NCBI GenBank assembly: GCA_951640165.1
Contig: OX621234.1
Coordinates: 27,160,549 to 27,224,548 of the forward strand
Reading direction: 5' to 3'
Length of the DNA: 64,000 nt
Source of the DNA: Pseudoips prasinana
Taxonomy: Eukaryota > Arthropoda > Insecta > Lepidoptera > Nolidae
Shown here: piece by piece, positions 59,380 through 64,000 of the stretch
Position numbering within the stretch: position 1 is the first letter of the stretch
How the letters are laid out: every line of letters starts with the position of its first letter
Notes under the pieces: generated by a model
Databases searched by the model: none
Told to the model about the DNA's origin: nothing
Seen by the model: only the letters and a program-made list of their open reading frames with translations
Program-made: the position numbers and the translations under genes

Positions 59380-59780
59380 ATGTAGCTGCATCCATCTCCG
59401 CATCATAGGGGACTCCCATCTATCTACAAACACGCTTAGGTGTTGGTGCTGCCACGGATACGTGCCATCAAGGACGCGCACCTTTTTCGCATGATAGCTA
59501 TGAAACCGTCAATATGCATCTCGGCGAACATCCCTGACGCACTGCACCCCTACGGCAGCCCCAGCAGTACCCTAAGCGCGTTGTTATATTGGACACGCAG
59601 GTCGCTTTATGCTCTCTGACTATATCTGGTCCACAGGCTATACGTGTAGAATGACTGGCAGTATGCTTTAAAAGGCGTTATTTTGACTGATTTTGTACAT
59701 CGTGCAAACCTGCGGACCAGCATGTAACAGCGAACAGCCAGCGACCTACGTTCCCTGTTTATATCGATAACATCTTGTAC
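59380..59780 (-). pseudogene. Degenerate LINE C-terminal fragment
   Basis: On the minus strand, broken frames read DLRVQYNNALRVLLGLPRGC, SASGMFAEMHIDGF and IAIMRKRCASLMARIRGSTNT, then DGSPL-CGDGC. This is the region after the reverse transcriptase in L2/CR1-like LINEs (YNNA.R.L.GLPR..SASGMF). Several stops are present. It is unusually GC-rich for this window and not open long enough to stand out as a frame. Confidence 0.7.
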
Positions 59781-59841
59781 TAATAAATTAATGTAGATTT
59801 TTGTCTAATAAATAAAAAGTAAACAATTTTTGGAATATTGG

Positions 59842-59847
59842 TTTATT
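59842..59847 (-). other. Candidate polyA signal of the phosphatase gene
   Basis: AATAAA on the minus strand, about 125 bases past the predicted stop. Confidence 0.5.
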
Positions 59848-59971
59848 AATTACACTTATATCTAATAATAATATGATGACTGCGTGAGTTGCATAGACTA
59901 TGTTAAGTTATAAATATGATCACTTTTGACTTTAAACTAAATTAATAATCACTTTGGTTCATTATCCGTCT

Positions 59972-62045
59972 TCATGCATCTGAAGTATACACCTGGAAAA
60001 AGAAATTTTAAAGTTATTTTTTCATACATCAAGTCCTACCTATTGCGTACCCAACGTACCAGAGACTCCAGAGAGTTTATTTTGTACTCAATAAACTATT
60101 GTAGTGTTGATGACGTAAACACACGGCAACTTTGTTCATAACGTGGCCCGTACTGAACTGGTTCTGTTATTGGTTCCTAGATGGCACTCGTAGATGATTT
60201 ATTTATAGTACAACATAATTAGTAGATTATTTCAGTCATTAGTTGTACAAACTGAAAAAAGCCGGCTATTATCTATGAGTGATATCTAGGAAGGCATAAT
60301 TGAACTGCTCGCCAGGTTACGAACCACACTGTTCAGAACCACATTGCCAAGTATAATACTTGGCAATGTGGTTCTCGCAGCTCTAATAATTAGTGGAACT
60401 ACGGGTATAACCTCAGCAAATTTTAATCACAGAAAGCGATAATATTGGGACAAGATCTTCAAAGATAAACATCACGACAAGAGTGCAAGTATGTAGCAGA
60501 ATAACGAGTTATAGGAGAATAGAAAATAAATGGTATACGTATTTATAATACGTAAAAACGATACAAACATGACTGTAGCTATACCAATATACAAATATGA
60601 TATAAATATATATTTGGGTTATTTAGGTATCTAAATACATAAGTAACCCAAAGTATACATGTAAACTTTACATTCGTGTAAGTACCTACCTTTCTTCTTA
60701 TCTTCAAGTTCCTGCTGTCTATGTATTCTTGTAGCGTCAGATATATAAATCTGTACTGCGTTTTATTCTGTACCATTCCGCTCCGCTGGGCCCTTACAAG
60801 CTTCACCGCTGAGTGGACATCAATACCACAGTTGAGTCCTAAAATAAATTGGACCATAAGTTACTAGAAACTACTTGCACATTGTTATTTTCTCTTTCTA
60901 TAATAAAGTCTCTGTTTTATCAGACATCGTAAGTCGTCGACAAATCATAGTGTAAAGTCCATTCTAGAGTTAAACCATGGACAAAGCCATCCGATTGCTT
61001 TGATTTTGATTAGAACAAAGATATGCCTTTAAACTATGTTTTGTAATAAAAAAATATAAGTACATATATTTTTATAATAATTTCGCAAATGAAATAACAT
61101 GACAAGAATGTGACTAAAGAAGAAAAATAAAATCGAATATAAGATTTGCTTTAGCTTATATTGAAACCATTCGCTACATTCGCTTGAGCATTACACCAAA
61201 CACATGCATATACTGAAAATCAAATACTATATTAATATAATAGGTAGAAAAAGATCATGAAAGAATAGCTTGTTGTAAGTTTCACAGCTCACCCGAGGTT
61301 TTAATTTTATCAATCAGCATATCCAGGACTATAAATGTGCCAGTTCTGCCGACACCGGCTGAACAGTGTACACAGAGAATATTCTGAAAAATAAAGTAAT
61401 AATTTCGTGAAGTTTTGAGCACAATTGGATTGACAGGTCTCTTTCAAAAAATACCGTAGATATTCTTATATTATTTACAAATAGCTAATAATATTTTTTT
61501 TATATCATGTAATTTATTTTGTGAACGAAATACCTATTCAAATTAAATGTGCTCTTAAGGCGTGCGGGTCTGTAGCGTTACCATCGCCGCATTTATAAGA
61601 TATACACTATAAATTATAATTATTAAACAGGCTTGACGAAATAAGGAAATGTTATCAATATATATTGAACATATGAGAATACTAACTGTGCCCTACGGTT
61701 TTACCCGCGTTAAAATATATAAATTATAGCTTATGTGTTATTCGGATATATTAGCTATATTACTACAAAATTTAATCAAAACCCGTTCCGTAGTTTTGCG
61801 TGAAAGAGTAACAAACATCCATACATCTATATTTATTGAATCTCTAACTATCGCATTTATTATATTAGTACGATTATTGAAACATTAGTTAATGTTCAAA
61901 AAGTTTAAAATTAACTTGAGTAAGGCAACAATACCTGTTCCGGTGCTTCAATATCTTGTGATATTTGGTACATCCGTCGGTTCACGTCGTCTATCAAAGC
62001 TAGCACCCCGTCGGGCTCTACAGGTGTAGCGTGATCAGGCCAGCC
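59972..62045 (-). CDS. csw: SHP/corkscrew-type protein tyrosine phosphatase, 3' exons (partial)
   Basis: Four exons join in phase: 62045-61935, 61383-61293, 60838-60690 and 59992-59972 (124 codons including stop). They encode the C-terminal half of a PTP catalytic domain. [11 protein letters not shown] is the WPD loop with its acid Asp. [11 protein letters not shown] is the signature loop with nucleophile Cys and Arg. [18 protein letters not shown] carries the Q-loop glutamines. [21 protein letters not shown] and [14 protein letters not shown] are closest to SHP1/SHP2/corkscrew among PTPs. Enzymes of this family dephosphorylate phosphotyrosine downstream of receptor tyrosine kinases through two SH2 domains, which would lie beyond the right edge. 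Oddities are GV to AT after WPDH and a tail ending KIRRKVYTSDA, much shorter than corkscrew's. Orthology, as opposed to a diverged paralogue, is inferred. Confidence 0.82.
60335..60375. repeat. 41-bp near-perfect palindrome in phosphatase intron
   Basis: agaaccacattgccaagtat (60335-60354) is the exact complement of 60356-60375, with one base between the arms. It lies in the last intron. Confidence 0.95.
61685..61875 (+). repeat. Dispersed repeat (family G), copy 2, in intron
   Basis: It shares acccgcgttaaaatatata, ggatatattagctatattac and gcgtgaaagagtaacaaaca with 33,010-33,215, and ends atttattatattagtacgat. Confidence 0.75.
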
Positions 62046-62099
62046 CTAAAACAGACGTAGGTATACTATTAAAACCTTAGTATATATGTATATTCATAG

Positions 62100-62340
62100 C
62101 CAGATGCTCTCACCGGTCCGTAAGTTATCGGCGAGGTTAAACAACTAGGCTCGCGGTCAGTCCATAGACGGGTGACCGCTAAAAGTGGTTTAATTTCTGA
62201 GCGTCTCCGTGCTTCGGAGGGTACGTTCAGCTATCGGTTCCGGTTGTAGTCATAAGACAACAGTCGTTAAACCATGTCAGAGGCCTATGAACAACCCTGA
62301 CACTAGTGTAACCACTACCCATACTCACGATAAGTAAGTA
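62100..62340. repeat. Dispersed repeat (family D), longest copy
   Basis: It contains gtgcttcggagggtacgttc, gtcataagacaacagtcgtta, aaccatgtcagaggcctatg and ctgacactagtgtaaccac, blocks common in lepidopteran repeats. Partial copies are at 5,340-5,530 and 11,185-11,320. It lies in an intron of the phosphatase gene. Confidence 0.65.
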
Positions 62341-62599
62341 AGTACCAACAAATTAAAACGAAAACCGGGAAAGTTGCACTTAGGTGATCAAAGTTCATTG
62401 ACCAATTTAAGTACTCGTTATTAGGTCAAATTTAAGTACAAGTCAAGTCCCACATATTCTTATGAACTATTTATTGGACTATTCATTATTATTGAATTAT
62501 ATACAGAAAATATATATAAAGAAAGTCGGAAAGTCGCGTTGCATGCTGCCATAGTAAAACTATTATAAATATGGCTTAGTAGAGAGGTACTAAGCTATG

Positions 62600-62865
62600 A
62601 TTTGACGGTCACCGTGGCCTAGTCGCCGTGCTCGTGCCTACGAAGCTGGTGGTCCTGGGTTCGAATCCCGGTAAGTGCAAATATTTGTGTGATCAGCACG
62701 AATATTTGTTTCTGAGTCATGGATGTTTTCTATGTATATAAGTATTTATCTATCTATATAAGTATGCATATCGTCGCCTGGTACCCATAGTACAAGCTTT
62801 GCTTAGTTTGGGGCTAGGATGATCTGTGTGACATTGTCCCTAGATATTATTATTATTATTTATTT
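62600..62865 (+). repeat. Full-length tRNA-derived SINE (Metulj-like)
   Basis: The head has a good A box (tggcctagtcg, 62615-62625) and a perfect B box (GGTTCGAATCC, 62658-62668). The body continues tttctgagtcatggatgtt, (tatctatctatataagtat) and gtacccatagtacaagctt, ending tgtccctagata with an (ATT)n tail at about 62,846-62,861. This head-body-tail structure is characteristic of lepidopteran SINEs. Confidence 0.9.
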
Positions 62866-62869
62866 GATT

Positions 62870-63675
62870 TCCTACGACATGTTGGTGGTACCTTCGGCCC
62901 CACACGGTTAATGCGGCTTGTAACAATAGTTGATTGGTATAAATCGTCACGTAAAGAAATATCGTTATGCCCTTGTATCGGAATTTCTCTCTCTATCTCT
63001 TTCAAGACTTAAGCAGACGGGCAATGTGCGCTGCCGCTTTTACAATATCTCTACACTGAACGTTCGGTATTTCTATTTAAAATTACTTGTCTTCATCAAT
63101 GTATTTTGTGCAAGGTTTTTGTACAGGAAATTAGATATCCTTTGGGATCCCCCGTCACCACACATGTCTATTTATTTTGAATACGAATATGTATTAGTAC
63201 TTTAAAGCAGTAGGTATCTATAGTAACAACTTAGGTCGTGACAAAATTTACATGAGACAGCAATGAATTGCCTGAATTGACTACTAATTACCAATTGATG
63301 GTGTTACATGAATAATAAACAATGCTTTTAATATGTACCTACAGTATATCATTTCAAGATATTTTTAATGCAACTTCAGGGATCGCTGCGGCTGCTCTGT
63401 AGCAAATGGCCAACTTAAGATGTTAGTGTCGATGACTGATGTATAAAATTAATTATATGTAATGATGTTTATTTAATATTAAAAAAATTGAAAAGAAAAG
63501 AGAAATATCATCAGAAATATAATATCGCCGGGATGTGTATAAATAAATAAGCATGAAATGTTTCTCATGTTTGTAGTAGCTGAGCTAAACACCGCTCAAC
63601 CACTAGAACCAACCGCTCAACTACATATTTCTTTATTTAAAAACCCTACTTAGAGATTTCTCAGCTAAGAACAGT
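62870..63675. other. Phosphatase gene intron, no recognised feature
   Basis: The 91-codon plus-strand frame at 62,930-63,205 is not recognised. No phosphatase-family exon is visible on the minus strand. Confidence 0.5.
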
Positions 63676-63679
63676 GATT

Positions 63680-63755
63680 TTATTTTTAATACATAATCTG
63701 CAAGAGTTCTTAAGTAGATACTTAAGAACTCTTGCAGATTATGTATTAAAAATAA
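63680..63755. repeat. 76-bp near-perfect palindrome
   Basis: The 37-base arms (ttatttttaatacataatct ... gttcttaagta) are exact complements across a 2-base centre (ga). It lies in the phosphatase gene's intron. Confidence 0.95.
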
Positions 63756-63995
63756 CCAGATGGTTTCTAGCCTCTAGTGTCTACTTTCTTTTAGATTTCC
63801 ATTAATTATTTTAGCAAGAACTTGCACAGGAAAGTGGTAGCTAGACAGACGGAACAGTAGATCCTACAGCTAAATGCGCGGTATTAGTCAATCCGACCGA
63901 TTGACTTTTACGAGATAAGTTTATTACTATAGTTCGATGAAGATATCTCGTCGTCACACATTACTTCTTTGTATACACATAAATCAAAATGCCAA

Positions 63996-64000
63996 CTTAC
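63996..64000 (-). other. Candidate 5' splice site at window edge
   Basis: The last five bases read GTAAG on the minus strand. A donor here would place the next upstream phosphatase exon immediately to the right of the window. This is only suggestive because the exon itself cannot be seen. Confidence 0.35.

Noticed and set aside
62615..62670. tRNA gene
   Set aside because: A and B boxes are good, but the sequence does not fold into a full cloverleaf and continues into a SINE body and tail.
1..64000. CRISPR arrays, operons, rRNA genes, bacterial or viral insert
   Set aside because: No regularly spaced repeats, no rRNA sequence, and all recognisable genes have spliced animal structures.

Overview
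The window is animal nuclear DNA, almost certainly from a moth or butterfly (Lepidoptera). It is AT-rich, its genes are split into short exons with GT/AG introns, and the gene-poor stretches are filled with tRNA-derived SINEs, 5'-truncated LINEs and small inverted-repeat elements. The three protein-coding genes match animal or insect families. No prokaryotic signals and no CRISPR array are present.

Layout. Bases 1-23,700 hold no gene I can support. They contain LINE remnants of several clades (1.13-2.35, 11.9-12.8, 17.6 and 22.1-22.7 kb), SINE copies, a solo LTR with a 4-bp target duplication (7,619-7,965) and strong hairpins. Bases 23,737-30,548 carry a minus-strand gene whose five coding exons join exactly in frame into 864 residues: a signal peptide, a pentraxin fold, a long cysteine-free low-complexity region and a cysteine-containing C-terminal segment. 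Bases 30.6-33.8 kb are intergenic, or intronic to the next gene, and hold a foldback-like element. Bases 33,811-54,035 carry the plus-strand 3' part of the insect member of the SKT/KIAA1217-SRCIN1 (p140Cap; Drosophila CG32809) family. I resolve 13 phase-compatible exons, plus a probable 57-bp cassette exon and a possible alternative terminal exon. Its AIP3-type N-terminal half is not seen here. Bases 54-59.8 kb are its 3' UTR followed by LINE debris. Bases 59,838-64,000 carry, on the minus strand, the catalytic 3' half of a SHP/corkscrew-type protein tyrosine phosphatase whose upstream exons lie beyond the right edge.

The genes are not an operon or a pathway cluster. The pentraxin-like gene and the SKT gene are transcribed away from each other, or the former is nested in a large SKT intron if SKT N-terminal exons lie further left. 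The SKT and phosphatase genes converge. Vertebrate SRCIN1 is a Src-signalling adaptor and SHP phosphatases act in receptor tyrosine kinase signalling, but proximity here is not evidence of a functional link.

The most interesting items are the pentraxin-disordered fusion, the SKT cassette exon, the truncated-looking phosphatase tail with an intronic pTyr-like motif, the foldback element at 32.2-33.0 kb and a set of near-perfect palindromes. All calls come from reading the sequence; no database search was possible.
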